From Pseudonocardia alaniniphila (GTDB lineage: Bacteria > Actinomycetota > Actinomycetes > Mycobacteriales > Pseudonocardiaceae), in NCBI RefSeq assembly GCF_022524485.1, contig NZ_JAKXMK010000029.1:62001-126000 (forward strand): 64,000 bases of DNA, given 5' to 3'. Made by a program: the position numbers and the translations under genes. The notes beneath the pieces are model-generated. The model ran no database searches. It was not told the DNA's origin and saw only the letters and a program-made list of their open reading frames with translations. Positions 41,106 to 49,433 of this stretch are shown here, piece by piece. Position 1 is the stretch's first letter; each line of letters begins with the position of its first letter.

Positions 41106-42004
41106 GCCACCAGATCGGCCGGATGGGGGCGGACGACAGCCACCGGGCACGGCGCATGCTGCAAGACGGTGTCGCACACCGAGCCGAACACCCGCTTGCG
41201 GAAGGTGCTTCGCCCCCGCGAGCCCACGACGACAAGTTGGGCGAGAGCGGCCTGTTCGAGAAGCGCGTGAGCGGGACGGTCCCTCGCCACCACCCGCCGG
41301 ATCTCGACGTCGGGCTGCTTCTCGCTCCACTGCGCCAGCCGCGCCGCGAGCATCTGGTCCTGGTCGGCGTCGATCGCACCCCATTCCTGCACCGGCCACA
41401 CCGCTGGGTCGGCGATGTACTCCATCCAGGCGTGCACGGCCACCAGCGGCACGTCGCGGGCAGCGGCCATCTCGAGCGCGAAGATGAGTGCCGCGTCGCT
41501 CGTCGCGGAGATGCCGATACCCACGACAACGGGTCCGGAGGCCGCAGGTTCCGGCTCTCCACCGCGGACGACCACCACGGGGCAGCGTGCCTGGGTCGTC
41601 AGCCCGACGGCCACCGAGCCGACGAGCAGTCCGCCGTACCCGCCGAGGCCGCGTTTGCCGACCACGATCGTGCCGGCGTGCTTCGACTCGTCGACGAGCA
41701 CCGAGAGTGGACGGCCGTCGACCACGTCCTCGGTGACCTCGATGCCGGGCGCTGCGGCCGCGGCCACCGTCGCCGCCTCAGCAACGGCTGCCCGGGCGCC
41801 CTCCAGCATCACCTCGCGGTAATCAGGGTCTGGTCCGGGTGCCCCGATGCGCTTGGACGGCCGCTCGAGAAACGCCTTGACCACGCGCAACCCGACCCGC
41901 CGGCGCCCGGCCTCACGCGCTGCCCACCGGGTGGCCGCGAGTGCGGGACCGGACCCGTCGACGCCGACGACCACCGGTTGGGCGAGTCGCCATGCGCCCG
42001 CCAT
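41102..42004 (-). CDS. Universal stress protein with two USP domains
   Basis: A 300-aa tandem UspA protein. Domain 1 opens QPVVVGVDGSGPALAATRWA and has TIVVGKRGLGGYGGLLVGSV followed by VAVGLTTQARCPVVVVR, containing the G-2x-G-9x-G(S/T) ATP-binding signature. Domain 2 opens GPVVVGIGISATSDAALIFA and ends QLVVVGSRGRSTFRKRVFGS with CDTVLQHAPCPVAVVR. The ATG at 42004 is preceded by GGAGGGGTC. It is the first gene of the dormancy-type operon and has a DosR-like box 77 bp upstream. Confidence 0.93.
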   Translation of the reverse strand: MAGAWRLAQPVVVGVDGSGPALAATRWAAREAGRRRVGLRVVKAFLERPSKRIGAPGPDPDYREVMLEGARAAVAEAATVAAAAAPGIEVTEDVVDGRPLSVLVDESKHAGTIVVGKRGLGGYGGLLVGSVAVGLTTQARCPVVVVRGGEPEPAASGPVVVGIGISATSDAALIFALEMAAARDVPLVAVHAWMEYIADPAVWPVQEWGAIDADQDQMLAARLAQWSEKQPDVEIRRVVARDRPAHALLEQAALAQLVVVGSRGRSTFRKRVFGSVCDTVLQHAPCPVAVVRPHPADLVA

Positions 42005-42080
42005 GACCCCTCCTCGGCTCGACGGTTCCAGGTTCGCGAGCGAGCATGCTCCACGGCAGCGGCGGTGGTCCCGGATCCGT

Positions 42081-42094
42081 AGGTCGTTCGGCCT
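42081..42094. promoter_or_regulatory. DosR (DevR)-like box upstream of the USP operon
   Basis: AGGTCGTTCGGCCT matches the GGGACTTTCGGCCC consensus at 10 of 14 positions and is symmetric at 10 of 14. It is 77 bp before the USP start, the usual position for DosR activation. Confidence 0.5.
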
Positions 42095-42160
42095 ATCGGG
42101 GGCCCGGCGTCCGGACCCCGGTGCTCGGCCTCAGCTGTGCCCGCGACGTCGGTGCCGAGG

Positions 42161-43240
42161 TCAGAACCACTGCGCGAAGTCGGCCTTGCGGATCATGCAG
42201 TGCACGCCCTTGGTCCTGTCCACGACCTGGCTCACCTCGAAGTCGCCCGCGGCCGAGAGGTAGGCCATCGCGGTCGACCGCTCGAACCCGAACCGCTCCA
42301 CCAGAAACGTGATCGCGTGGCGGACGCACTTCCGCATCGCCTCACCGAGGTCGGGGTCCATGCCCGTCGGAATCCAGTACCCAGGGGACTCCAGCAGCGG
42401 GTTGCGCAGGCCGCCCATCGCCGCCGTCGCATCGGCCCCGGAGAGCACGGTCAGCCGGAGGGTGGCGCGCAGGGACGCCTCCAGCGCGGTGAGGGCGACC
42501 TCGCCGTTGCCCTGCGCGTAGTGCGGGTCTCCGGTGTAGAAGAGGGCACCGGGCACCGAAACGGGGAGATAGAGCGAGCTGCCGACCTGCGCCCACTTCA
42601 CGTCGATGTTGCCGCCGAAGTCGCCGGGCGGCACCGAGTGCACCGGTTCGTCGGTTGCCGGGGCCACCCCCATCAGGCCGAGGAACGGATCCAGCGGGAA
42701 GCAGGCCTGCCTGCCGTCGGTGGCAGCCATCCAACTGACCATCCGCCCGCCGCTGAGGCCGACGCGGCAGAACTCGTACGTGGCTCCGGGTCCCTCGGGC
42801 AGTTCATCGGGCAGTGCGCTGTAGCCGTGGCGGCTGCTCACGAAGCCGTACGGCGTGCGGGGCAGGAGTTCGAGTACGTCGATCTTCAGGACGTCGCCCG
42901 GCTCGGCGCCCGCGATCTCGATCGGCCCGGTCACGACGTGGGGCCCGTCGTCCGGGCCGTGGGGGATCCCGCTACCCGCGATCGCCGTGGCGTCGTGCAG
43001 CACGTCCGTGGCCTCGACGCCGTAGCTGCCCAGGAACTCGACGGGGTTACGCCCCTGGTCGGGAAGGATCCCCTCGTGGCTGAGCGTGTCGATCGTGACC
43101 GTGTCGCCCGAGTCCACCGTGATGCACGGGGTGGACTTCTCGTTGGGAAGCCAGCCCCAGCTCACCGTCTCCGTCGTGGAGGTGAGCAGATGGCGGCCGG
43201 CGATGGTGCCCTCGCCCGGCTGGAGCAAGGTCGAGTTCAT
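42161..43240 (-). CDS. Acetamidase/formamidase family amide hydrolase
   Basis: A 359-aa enzyme: TVSWGWLPNEKSTPCITVDS, GPIEIAGAEPGDVLKIDVLE, GDFGGNIDVKWAQVGSSLYL and PHYAQGNGEVALTALEASLR are hallmark segments of the FmdA/AmdA family, which hydrolyses formamide, acetamide or other amides to ammonia and acid with metal assistance. ATG 43240 follows CTGGAGATCCCGC and overlaps the RidA stop (ATGA, 43237-43240). Last gene of a four-gene operon with an amino-acid-type importer. The substrate may be a larger amide delivered by it. Confidence 0.92.
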   Translation of the reverse strand: MNSTLLQPGEGTIAGRHLLTSTTETVSWGWLPNEKSTPCITVDSGDTVTIDTLSHEGILPDQGRNPVEFLGSYGVEATDVLHDATAIAGSGIPHGPDDGPHVVTGPIEIAGAEPGDVLKIDVLELLPRTPYGFVSSRHGYSALPDELPEGPGATYEFCRVGLSGGRMVSWMAATDGRQACFPLDPFLGLMGVAPATDEPVHSVPPGDFGGNIDVKWAQVGSSLYLPVSVPGALFYTGDPHYAQGNGEVALTALEASLRATLRLTVLSGADATAAMGGLRNPLLESPGYWIPTGMDPDLGEAMRKCVRHAITFLVERFGFERSTAMAYLSAAGDFEVSQVVDRTKGVHCMIRKADFAQWF

Positions 43241-43686
43241 GCGGGATCTCCAGGGTTGTCGTGGCCGGTGTTGTCCACTGCTTCGTGGCCGGGCAGGCCG
43301 ACGATCAGGTCGATCTCGACGTCGGCGCCCACGGCGAGCGCGGTGGTGCCGACACAGGTGCGGCTGGGCAAGGCGCCGGTGAACCAGGAGCGGTACACGG
43401 CGTTGAACGCCTCGAACTCGGTGAAGTCGGTGAGATAGACGCGCGCCATGAGCACGTCGTCCATGTCTACCCCGAACGGGGCGAGGCAGGCGAGCAGGTT
43501 GCGCCGTACCTGCTCGGCCTGGGGGAGCAGGCCACCGGCCACCAGCTTTCCGGTGGCCGGGTCGGTCGGCATCTGCCCGGTGACGAAGAGCAGCGTTCCC
43601 CACCGCGTGACGTGGGAGAACGGGGCCACTGCCGGCGGCACGCCCTGCTCGGGCGTGAAGCTGAAGGACTCCCGATGCGGTATCAC
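43237..43686 (-). CDS. RidA/YjgF-family protein
   Basis: A 149-aa deaminase-like protein: RWGTLLFVTGQMPTDPATGK, VRRNLLACLAPFGVDMDDVL and VYLTDFTEFEAFNAVYRSWF, and the substrate Arg in ALPSRTCVGTTALAVGADVE. RidA proteins hydrolyse reactive enamines/imines. The start is a GTG at 43686, two bases beyond the permease-ATPase stop. In this operon it may handle an intermediate of the amide/amine substrate. Confidence 0.92.
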   Translation of the reverse strand: MIPHRESFSFTPEQGVPPAVAPFSHVTRWGTLLFVTGQMPTDPATGKLVAGGLLPQAEQVRRNLLACLAPFGVDMDDVLMARVYLTDFTEFEAFNAVYRSWFTGALPSRTCVGTTALAVGADVEIDLIVGLPGHEAVDNTGHDNPGDPA

Positions 43687-43688
43687 GA

Positions 43689-45338
43689 TCAGACCTCCAC
43701 GGTATGCACGGCCCGGAGGAACCGGGCGGCGGTCGGATGCTTGGGGTGGTCCAACACCTCCGTGGTCGCGCCCTGTTCCAGCACCCGGCCGCCGGCCATG
43801 AAGACGGCCCGGTCGGCGACCTCCCGGGCGAAGCCCAGCTGGTGGGTGGCGATCAGCATCGTCAGGCCTTCGTCGAGGGCGAGCGAGCGGATCACCTCCA
43901 GTACCTCCTGGACCCGCTCCGGGTCGAGCGCCGAGGTAGGTTCGTCGAGCAGTAGCACCTGGGGGCGCCCGGCGAGCGCCCGCGCGATGCCGACGCGCTG
44001 TTGCTGCCCACCGGAGAGATGGCGGGGGAGCGCGTGTGCCCGCTCCGCGAGCCCGACCCTGTCCAGCAGACGATCCGCCTGGGCCATCGCCTCGTCCTTG
44101 GGCACTCGGTGCACCCAGCGCAGCGGCACGGCGACGTTCTCCCGTGACGTGAGGTGCCCGAACAGGTTGAAGTGCTGGAACACCATGCCGACGCCGGCGT
44201 CCACCCGCTGCCGGGCGACCTCCCGCTCCGGCAGGGTCGCGCCGTCGTCCCGGTATCCCACCTCGATGCCGTCGAACGAGATCGTGCCCCGGTCGATGGT
44301 CTCGAGGTGGTTGATCAGGCGCAGGAGCGTGCTCTTGCCCGAACCGCTGGGACCGAGCAGCGCCACCACCTCGCTCTTGCGGATCTCCAGATCGATGCCG
44401 CGCAGCACCTCGTGATCATCGAACGACTTGTGGACGTCGGTGATGGTCAGCGCGACCCGGGCCCGGCGGACGGCGGCGTCGCGGGACACGGCCCCGTTGA
44501 CGACCGTAGCGTTGGAGACGGCGCCTTCGGGAGCGGCACCGTTGGTGACCGCGCCGTTGACGAACGCGCCGTTGACGAACGCGCCGTTGTGCACCGCACC
44601 GTTCATCGGCTGTGGAGCCGGCGTCTCCGCGGGCTCCGGGGTGGCCGCGGTGTCCGGAGCCGTGGGTCTGCCGCGGCGGCGGCTCCCGATCCGGCTGAGA
44701 TCGGCGGCCCGCTCGATGGTGAGCTGCAGGCCGGTGATCGCCCCGGTCAGCACGAGGTACATCAGGCCGGAGGCGAAGAAGATGCTGAAGTAGTCGAACG
44801 TGGCAGACGCGAGTTGGTTGCTGCGCAAGGTCAGCTCCGGCACGGCGATGATCGAGGCCAGCGCGGAGTTCTTCATCGTCGCAACCGCTTCGCTCCCGAT
44901 CGCGGGGATGGCCGCGCGCGCTGCCTGCGGTCCGACGATCCGGCGCATCACGATCCAGGGCCGCAGCCCGACCGCACGCGCCGCGTCCGTCTGGCCCTTG
45001 TCGACGCCGAGCACCGCGGAGCGCAGGATCTCGGCGAAGAAGGTGGCCTCGTTCGCGGCCAGGGCGACCCCGGCGGCCATGACCGGGCTGAGGACCACGC
45101 CTGCGTGCGGCAGCGCGGTGAACACGAACACCAGCTGCAGCACCAACGGGGTGCCGCGGAAGATCACGCTGTAGGTGCGCGCGATCCCCGAGACGACGCG
45201 ATTGCCGCTCAGCGCCATCCCCGAGAGCACCAGGCCTCCGGCGAACCCGCCGAAGAAGCCCAGTGCCGTCGCCTGCAGCGTGACCAGGATCCCGCCCAGC
45301 AGGTAGGGCATGGACAGGTAGTGCAGGAAACTGCTCAT
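43689..45338 (-). CDS. Fused amino-acid ABC transporter permease-ATPase
   Basis: A 549-aa fusion. Residues ~1-240 are a polar amino-acid permease: LLGGILVTLQATALGFFGGF, TPLVLQLVFVFTALPHAGVV, AARAVGLRPWIVMRRIVGPQ (EAA loop). A linker of eight pentapeptides of NGA type follows. Residues ~300-549 are a GlnQ-type ATPase: Walker A GPSGSGKST, Q-loop MVFQHFNLFGHLT, LSGGQQQRVGIARAL, VLLLDEPTSALD and ATHQLGFARE. Normally permease and ATPase are separate. The ATG at 45338 shares a base with the SBP stop (TGATG). Likely a homodimeric amino-acid or amide importer. Confidence 0.9.
   Translation of the reverse strand: MSSFLHYLSMPYLLGGILVTLQATALGFFGGFAGGLVLSGMALSGNRVVSGIARTYSVIFRGTPLVLQLVFVFTALPHAGVVLSPVMAAGVALAANEATFFAEILRSAVLGVDKGQTDAARAVGLRPWIVMRRIVGPQAARAAIPAIGSEAVATMKNSALASIIAVPELTLRSNQLASATFDYFSIFFASGLMYLVLTGAITGLQLTIERAADLSRIGSRRRGRPTAPDTAATPEPAETPAPQPMNGAVHNGAFVNGAFVNGAVTNGAAPEGAVSNATVVNGAVSRDAAVRRARVALTITDVHKSFDDHEVLRGIDLEIRKSEVVALLGPSGSGKSTLLRLINHLETIDRGTISFDGIEVGYRDDGATLPEREVARQRVDAGVGMVFQHFNLFGHLTSRENVAVPLRWVHRVPKDEAMAQADRLLDRVGLAERAHALPRHLSGGQQQRVGIARALAGRPQVLLLDEPTSALDPERVQEVLEVIRSLALDEGLTMLIATHQLGFAREVADRAVFMAGGRVLEQGATTEVLDHPKHPTAARFLRAVHTVEV
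44487..44606 (-). repeat. Eight 15-bp units encoding the NGA-type pentapeptide linker
   Basis: The reading is MNGAV HNGAF VNGAF VNGAV TNGAA PEGAV SNATV VNGAV. The best-preserved DNA units are two adjacent copies of CGTTGACGAACGCGC. It bridges the permease and ATPase halves of the fusion. Confidence 0.8.
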
Positions 45339-46261
45339 CAGCTCGCGGTGACGAGAGACGGCGCCTGGATGGCGGACTCGTCCAGCTGCCACTTCTGGGC
45401 GAGCTGCGTCTGCAGCCCGCTCGTCTGGATCTGGGTGAGCGCCGCGGTGAAGGCGTTGCGGATCGGCATCTGGCCCTTGGGCACGGCGATGCCGATCGAG
45501 TAGGGAAGAGTCAGGGTGGTGGCCCTGGCCAGCTTGTCGGACTGGTCCTTGACGAACCGGTTCACCGTGTTGACGTCGTTGATGTAGGCATCGGCGCGGC
45601 CGGAGAGGATCGCCTGCTCGCAGTCGGCGTTGTTGTCGAACAGTGCCGTCTGGGCCTGCGGCTTGCCCTTCGACTGGCACGTGGTGTTCTGGGCGTTCAC
45701 CAGCGGTACCTCGACGAATCCCTTGTTCAGCGCCGTGGTGGTGCCGCACAGCGAGTCGTCGATTCCGGTGATCTTCTTCGGATTGCCCGCAGCGACCAGG
45801 ACGCCGTCGAAGACCTTGGAATAGGTGATGAAATCGGCGGACGCAGCCCGCTCCTTGGTCGCGTAGATGTCGGAGACGATGAAGTTGGCCTGCCCGCTCT
45901 GCAAGGTCGGCAGCAGCGCGTCGAAGGCCACCGGCAGGTAGTCGACCGTGAAGCCGAGGCATTCCCCCATCGCCTCGGCGAGGTCGATGTCGAAGCCCTC
46001 GTACTTGGTCGGGTCGTTCACCGAGATCGACTCGTATCCGGGTGTGTGCGGATTGATCGCGTCGGTCAGCGTCTTGCCGTTCAGATCGGGGTTCTGTGAG
46101 CGCAGTTGCATGCAGGCCGGTGACGACACCAGCGCCGGGTAAGCGGGAGCGCCGCCGCCGGGGGAGGGGGACGAGCCGCCACTGCCGCAGGCGGTCGCCA
46201 GCATGGTGATGGCACCGGCGGCGGCGAGGAGCGCGGCAGGCCGGAGCAGGCGGTTGAGCAT
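45338..46261 (-). CDS. Amino-acid ABC transporter substrate-binding lipoprotein
   Basis: A 307-aa family-3 solute-binding protein: signal sequence RLLRPAALLAAAGAITMLATAC with lipobox Cys near residue 25, then DPTKYEGFDIDLAEAMGECL, PTLQSGQANFIVSDIYATKE and LSGRADAYINDVNTVNRFVK. Extra Cys pairs (around GECLGF, DSLCGT, TTCQSK, ADCEQA) may form disulfides. ATG 46261 begins a standard signal peptide; a GTG at 46288 would extend it. It leads the operon SBP, permease-ATPase, RidA, amidase. Confidence 0.92.
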   Translation of the reverse strand: MLNRLLRPAALLAAAGAITMLATACGSGGSSPSPGGGAPAYPALVSSPACMQLRSQNPDLNGKTLTDAINPHTPGYESISVNDPTKYEGFDIDLAEAMGECLGFTVDYLPVAFDALLPTLQSGQANFIVSDIYATKERAASADFITYSKVFDGVLVAAGNPKKITGIDDSLCGTTTALNKGFVEVPLVNAQNTTCQSKGKPQAQTALFDNNADCEQAILSGRADAYINDVNTVNRFVKDQSDKLARATTLTLPYSIGIAVPKGQMPIRNAFTAALTQIQTSGLQTQLAQKWQLDESAIQAPSLVTAS

Positions 46262-46728
46262 GTCGGAGGAGTTCCTTCGCGTGGTCACCTGGATCGAGAA
46301 TCCGTTGGTCGGACCAGCGCACTGTAGGTCGGAAGAAAACGTGGAATCGGACGGTCGATATTGTGTTTACGCTGCAGAAACGCGGCTGTGACCGCCCGAA
46401 ACATCGATCGGGAAAAAGGTCGCAAATGCTGTGTTCGGTCCTCTGTGCGGGCCGCGCGGGTGCCTTCCCATGGCTCGAGGTCGAGCATCTGGTCCAGCGG
46501 CGCGAGCAGGCGGAGCGGGTGAGCCGGCAGTACTCCGAGCTGGACGGCGGCACTGCCGCCTCGCTCGGCGACGCCACCGGAGGATGCGCTCACTCGCTCC
46601 GCGCTGCGGTTTGACGCGGAGTTCCTGCAGCTCGACCTGCTGCTACCGGACGGTGCGGGCGCGCGACGCCGTGATCGCCCGGCGCCCCGACGGAGAACGC
46701 TTTCCCGGGCTCGGCCTGCTCGGTGGTC
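46262..46728. other. 467-bp stretch with possible decayed gene
   Basis: Contains the promoter of the leftward operon. On the plus strand, about 46450-46735, protein-like segments occur in different frames: FPWLEVEHLVQRREQAERVS, then LRFDAEFLQLDLLLPDGAGA after a TGA, then RDAVIARRPDGERFPGLGLL. This pattern suggests an old frameshifted gene of unknown family, but no family identity could be fixed. Confidence 0.3.
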
Positions 46729-47289
46729 TCACCATGCGGAGACCCGGATCGCCACGAGGATGGCCACTGCGGAGATCGCCGAGAGAACGAGCATGGCGAG
46801 TGTGATCTGGACGTGCAGTACCTGCTGCCCGTGTGGGATGAGATGGACGTAGAGCATCAGACTGACCGCGGGCGCGGCCGTGGCCGCCAGGGTGCCCGCG
46901 ACGAGCTCCGCCGGGACGCGGCGGACGAGGTGGCCGACCCGCGCCAGCAGCCGCGCTACGCGGGCCGGGTCATAGGCATCGTTGTTGCGTGACCGGGCAT
47001 CCGTGATCAACCGGCCCACGATCGGCAAGGAGAGGAAGCCCACGAGGAACGTGCCGAGCGAGGCCAGCGCGGCCGCAACCTGCGAGTCGGACGGGAGGAA
47101 CTGCTCGGCCAGAACCAGGCCGGCGGCCACGCCGTAGGCGAAGAAGGCAAAGCGGTCGATAGTCGAGCAGAGCTGCGCCATGACGACGCGGAACGCCCGG
47201 AGCGTGCGATGCAATATTTCTTCCGTGTGGCGGGTTTGCCCGCACGCAGTTCTCGGCGGATGGGGATTGTCCGCGGTAGGGTTGGCCAT
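46729..47289 (-). CDS. Short membrane protein resembling an MHS-family transporter fragment
   Basis: A 186-aa protein. DRFAFFAYGVAAGLVLAEQF and FLVGFLSLPIVGRLITDARS recall the first two helices of MHS (metabolite:H+ symporter) transporters, where the loop normally continues GDRxGRK; here it does not. A helical soluble part and C-terminal helices (LVAGTLAATAAPAVSLMLYV and ITLAMLVLSAISAVAILVAI) follow. At 186 aa it is well under half the usual 420-450. ATG 47289 follows CGAAAGGATTCGTC. It may be a repurposed remnant or a distinct small family. Confidence 0.6.
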   Translation of the reverse strand: MANPTADNPHPPRTACGQTRHTEEILHRTLRAFRVVMAQLCSTIDRFAFFAYGVAAGLVLAEQFLPSDSQVAAALASLGTFLVGFLSLPIVGRLITDARSRNNDAYDPARVARLLARVGHLVRRVPAELVAGTLAATAAPAVSLMLYVHLIPHGQQVLHVQITLAMLVLSAISAVAILVAIRVSAW

Positions 47290-47647
47290 GACGAATCCTT
47301 TCGGGGAGCCGGTGTACTCGGCGGCCACGTCGAACGGTACGCGATAACCGTTGAGAAGCGCGACAGGTCGTTAATCTGTGACCTGTGAAGATCAATTCGC
47401 AGGTGCGGTTTAGTCGGTCGTTTCGGCGGCGCGTCTGTGGACGTTTCCTGCCGACGTCTCGCGAACGTGACCGTTGGCCTGCTCCAGTCGCATCGTCCGT
47501 TGCCGGTCGAGAACGGACAAACTCCACCGGCTCCGGGATCGATACCTCGGCGACATCGCGCCGATACCCGAATCGTCATTGCTGGGGGATATGCGGGCTG
47601 CTGGACTCGTGGTGTCCGGAACGGAATACGGCAGCGGGGACAGGTGC
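47290..47647. other. 358-bp intergenic region between divergent genes
   Basis: No gene is supported. It should carry promoters for the leftward membrane protein and rightward SDR. Open frames are shadows, and I see no strong palindrome. Confidence 0.5.
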
Positions 47648-48409
47648 ATGGGAAAGCTCGACGGCAAGATCGCGATTGTTACGGGTGGGAGCGCAGGTAT
47701 CGGCCTCGCCACCGCGCAGCGATTCGCGCAGGAGGGGGCCCTCGTCTACCTGACCGGGCGCCGTCCGACCGAATTGGAATCGGCGGTGGCGAAGGTCGGG
47801 CACGGCGCCGTCGGAGTGCAGGGCGACGTGGCGAAGGCCGAGGACATGGAACGCGTGTACGACACGGTGCGGCACAACGGACACCGGATCGACGTCATCG
47901 TCGCAAACGCCGGCGGTGGTGGCTTCGCGCGTCTCGAGGACGTCACCGACGAGCATGTCGAGACGATTTTCGCGGTCAACGTGAAGGGCGCGCTGAACAC
48001 CGTGCAGAAGGCGCTTCCACTGGTGAACGACGGGGCGTCGATCGTTCTCGTCACCTCCATGGCGGCCACGACCGGGCGGGAAGGCCTGGGTGTCTATTCC
48101 GCCGCCAAGGCCGCCGTGCGCTCCTTTGCGCGCACCTGGGCGTACGAGCTGCGCGGGCGCAACATCCGCGTGAACGCCCTCGCCCCCGGCGCCACGGACA
48201 CACCTGCAGTCGATCTCGCGATCAGCCCGTTCGCCGAGGACGACGCCGCACGGCGGGAGTGGAAGGCGAACCACGCGGCCGACGTGCCGCTCGGCCGGAT
48301 GTCCCAGCCCGAGGAACAGGCCGCGGCTGCGCTCTTCCTCGCCTCGGCGGAGAGCAGCTATGTCACGGGCGCCGAGTTGGTGGTCGACGGGGGAATCACG
48401 CAGGTGTGA
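47648..48409 (+). CDS. SDR family oxidoreductase (3-ketoacyl reductase-like)
   Basis: A 253-aa short-chain dehydrogenase: LDGKIAIVTGGSAGIGLATA (TGxxxGxG), NAG in VIVANAGGGGFARL, and catalytic Ser/Tyr/Lys in SMAATTGREGLGVYSAAK. The C-terminal PEEQAAAALFLASAESSYVT and GAELVVDGG are family-typical. The Gly-Arg-Arg after beta-2 (YLTGRRPTELE) favours NADPH. ATG 47648 follows GGGGACAGGTGC; the frame upstream is not coding-like. It converges with a LysR gene 15 bp away. Confidence 0.92.
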   Translation: MGKLDGKIAIVTGGSAGIGLATAQRFAQEGALVYLTGRRPTELESAVAKVGHGAVGVQGDVAKAEDMERVYDTVRHNGHRIDVIVANAGGGGFARLEDVTDEHVETIFAVNVKGALNTVQKALPLVNDGASIVLVTSMAATTGREGLGVYSAAKAAVRSFARTWAYELRGRNIRVNALAPGATDTPAVDLAISPFAEDDAARREWKANHAADVPLGRMSQPEEQAAAALFLASAESSYVTGAELVVDGGITQV

Positions 48410-48424
48410 ACTCGGCGCCCACGG

Positions 48425-49249
48425 TCACGAGGCCCGGTCGAGGGTCGCCGCGGCAGCGATGATCCTCGCCGTGCGAACGAATGCGGTGCGCGCGGCCGAT
48501 GCGGCGCCCGCGGACCAGCCGATTACCAGCACGGTCGGCGGAAGATCGACCACGGGAACCGCCAGCACAGAAGGTCCGAGCCGGTCGGAGACCTTCGCGC
48601 CGACCACGACGATCATGTCCCCCAGTGCCACCCGGTCGACGATCTGGTCCAGGGACTCGATGGGCCAGTCGTCGCGGTATGCCGGCTCCTGCGCGAGATC
48701 GGCGGCTGTGACGGCGGGGCGCGCGGTCAGGGGGTGGCCGGCCGGCAACAGCGCGACGGGCTTCTGCTCGGTCAGCTCGACCGTTTCCAGGCCGGCAAGG
48801 TCGTTGCGGCTGCACATCAGCCCGATGTCGGCGGTGCCGTTGCGCACCGCCGGCACCGGGTCGCGGGTGAGAACGATCTCGAGCTCGGCGGCGCCGGGCT
48901 GCCTCCGGTAGGCGCGGATCACGTCGGCGAGCAGGCCGGTGTCGGTGCCCGCCCGGACCGCCAGCACGAGCCGGTCCGGGTGGCCGCTCTGCTGGGCCCG
49001 CAGCACGGCGGTGTCCACGGCGTGGAGTGCCTTGCGGCTCTCGGCGAGGAAGACGTCTCCGGCTGCCGTGAGCGTGACGCGGCGGCTGGTGCGCTCGAAG
49101 AGCTGCACGCCCATCCGGCGTTCGAGCCGGCTGATGGCCCGGGACAAGGGTGGTTGCGCGATGCCGAGTCGCTCGGCCGCCCGCCCGAAATGCAGCTCCT
49201 CGGCCACAGCGACGAAATAGCTCAGCTCGCGCGTCTCCACTCGATCCAC
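48425..49249 (-). CDS. LysR-family transcriptional regulator
   Basis: A 274-aa LysR protein: ELSYFVAVAEELHFGRAAER, LGIAQPPLSRAISRLERRMG and VQLFERTSRRVTLTAAG form the HTH. The effector domain shows LVLAVRAGTDTGLLADVIRA and DIGLMCSRNDLAGLE. The start is GTG 49249. It converges with the SDR gene; its promoter faces the VapC remnant and AsnC gene. Targets are unclear. Confidence 0.9.
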   Translation of the reverse strand: MDRVETRELSYFVAVAEELHFGRAAERLGIAQPPLSRAISRLERRMGVQLFERTSRRVTLTAAGDVFLAESRKALHAVDTAVLRAQQSGHPDRLVLAVRAGTDTGLLADVIRAYRRQPGAAELEIVLTRDPVPAVRNGTADIGLMCSRNDLAGLETVELTEQKPVALLPAGHPLTARPAVTAADLAQEPAYRDDWPIESLDQIVDRVALGDMIVVVGAKVSDRLGPSVLAVPVVDLPPTVLVIGWSAGAASAARTAFVRTARIIAAAATLDRAS

Positions 49250-49300
49250 ACCCCAAGCGTAGGAGTGGCCCGAGCCGGGCGTGCCGGACGGAGGGTTAGG

Positions 49301-49414
49301 GAACCGTTCGATCGCATGCTCGTGGCCCAGGCACGTGTGGAGGGGCTCACCATCGTGACGGCCGACAAGGCCGTCACTGCGTACGACGTGGCGATCCTCC
49401 CGGCCACCGAGTGA
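49301..49414 (+). pseudogene. C-terminal remnant of a VapC-type PIN toxin
   Basis: About 37 residues read EPFDRMLVAQARVEGLTIVT then ADKAVTAYDVAILPATE and a TGA. This is the C-terminal end of a VapC PIN-domain toxin, where PFDRMLIAQA and LTIVTAD are standard. The catalytic N-terminal part and any antitoxin are absent. It is a leftover of a toxin-antitoxin pair. Confidence 0.75.
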
Positions 49415-49433
49415 CGAGGCGGGCCGTGAGCAC

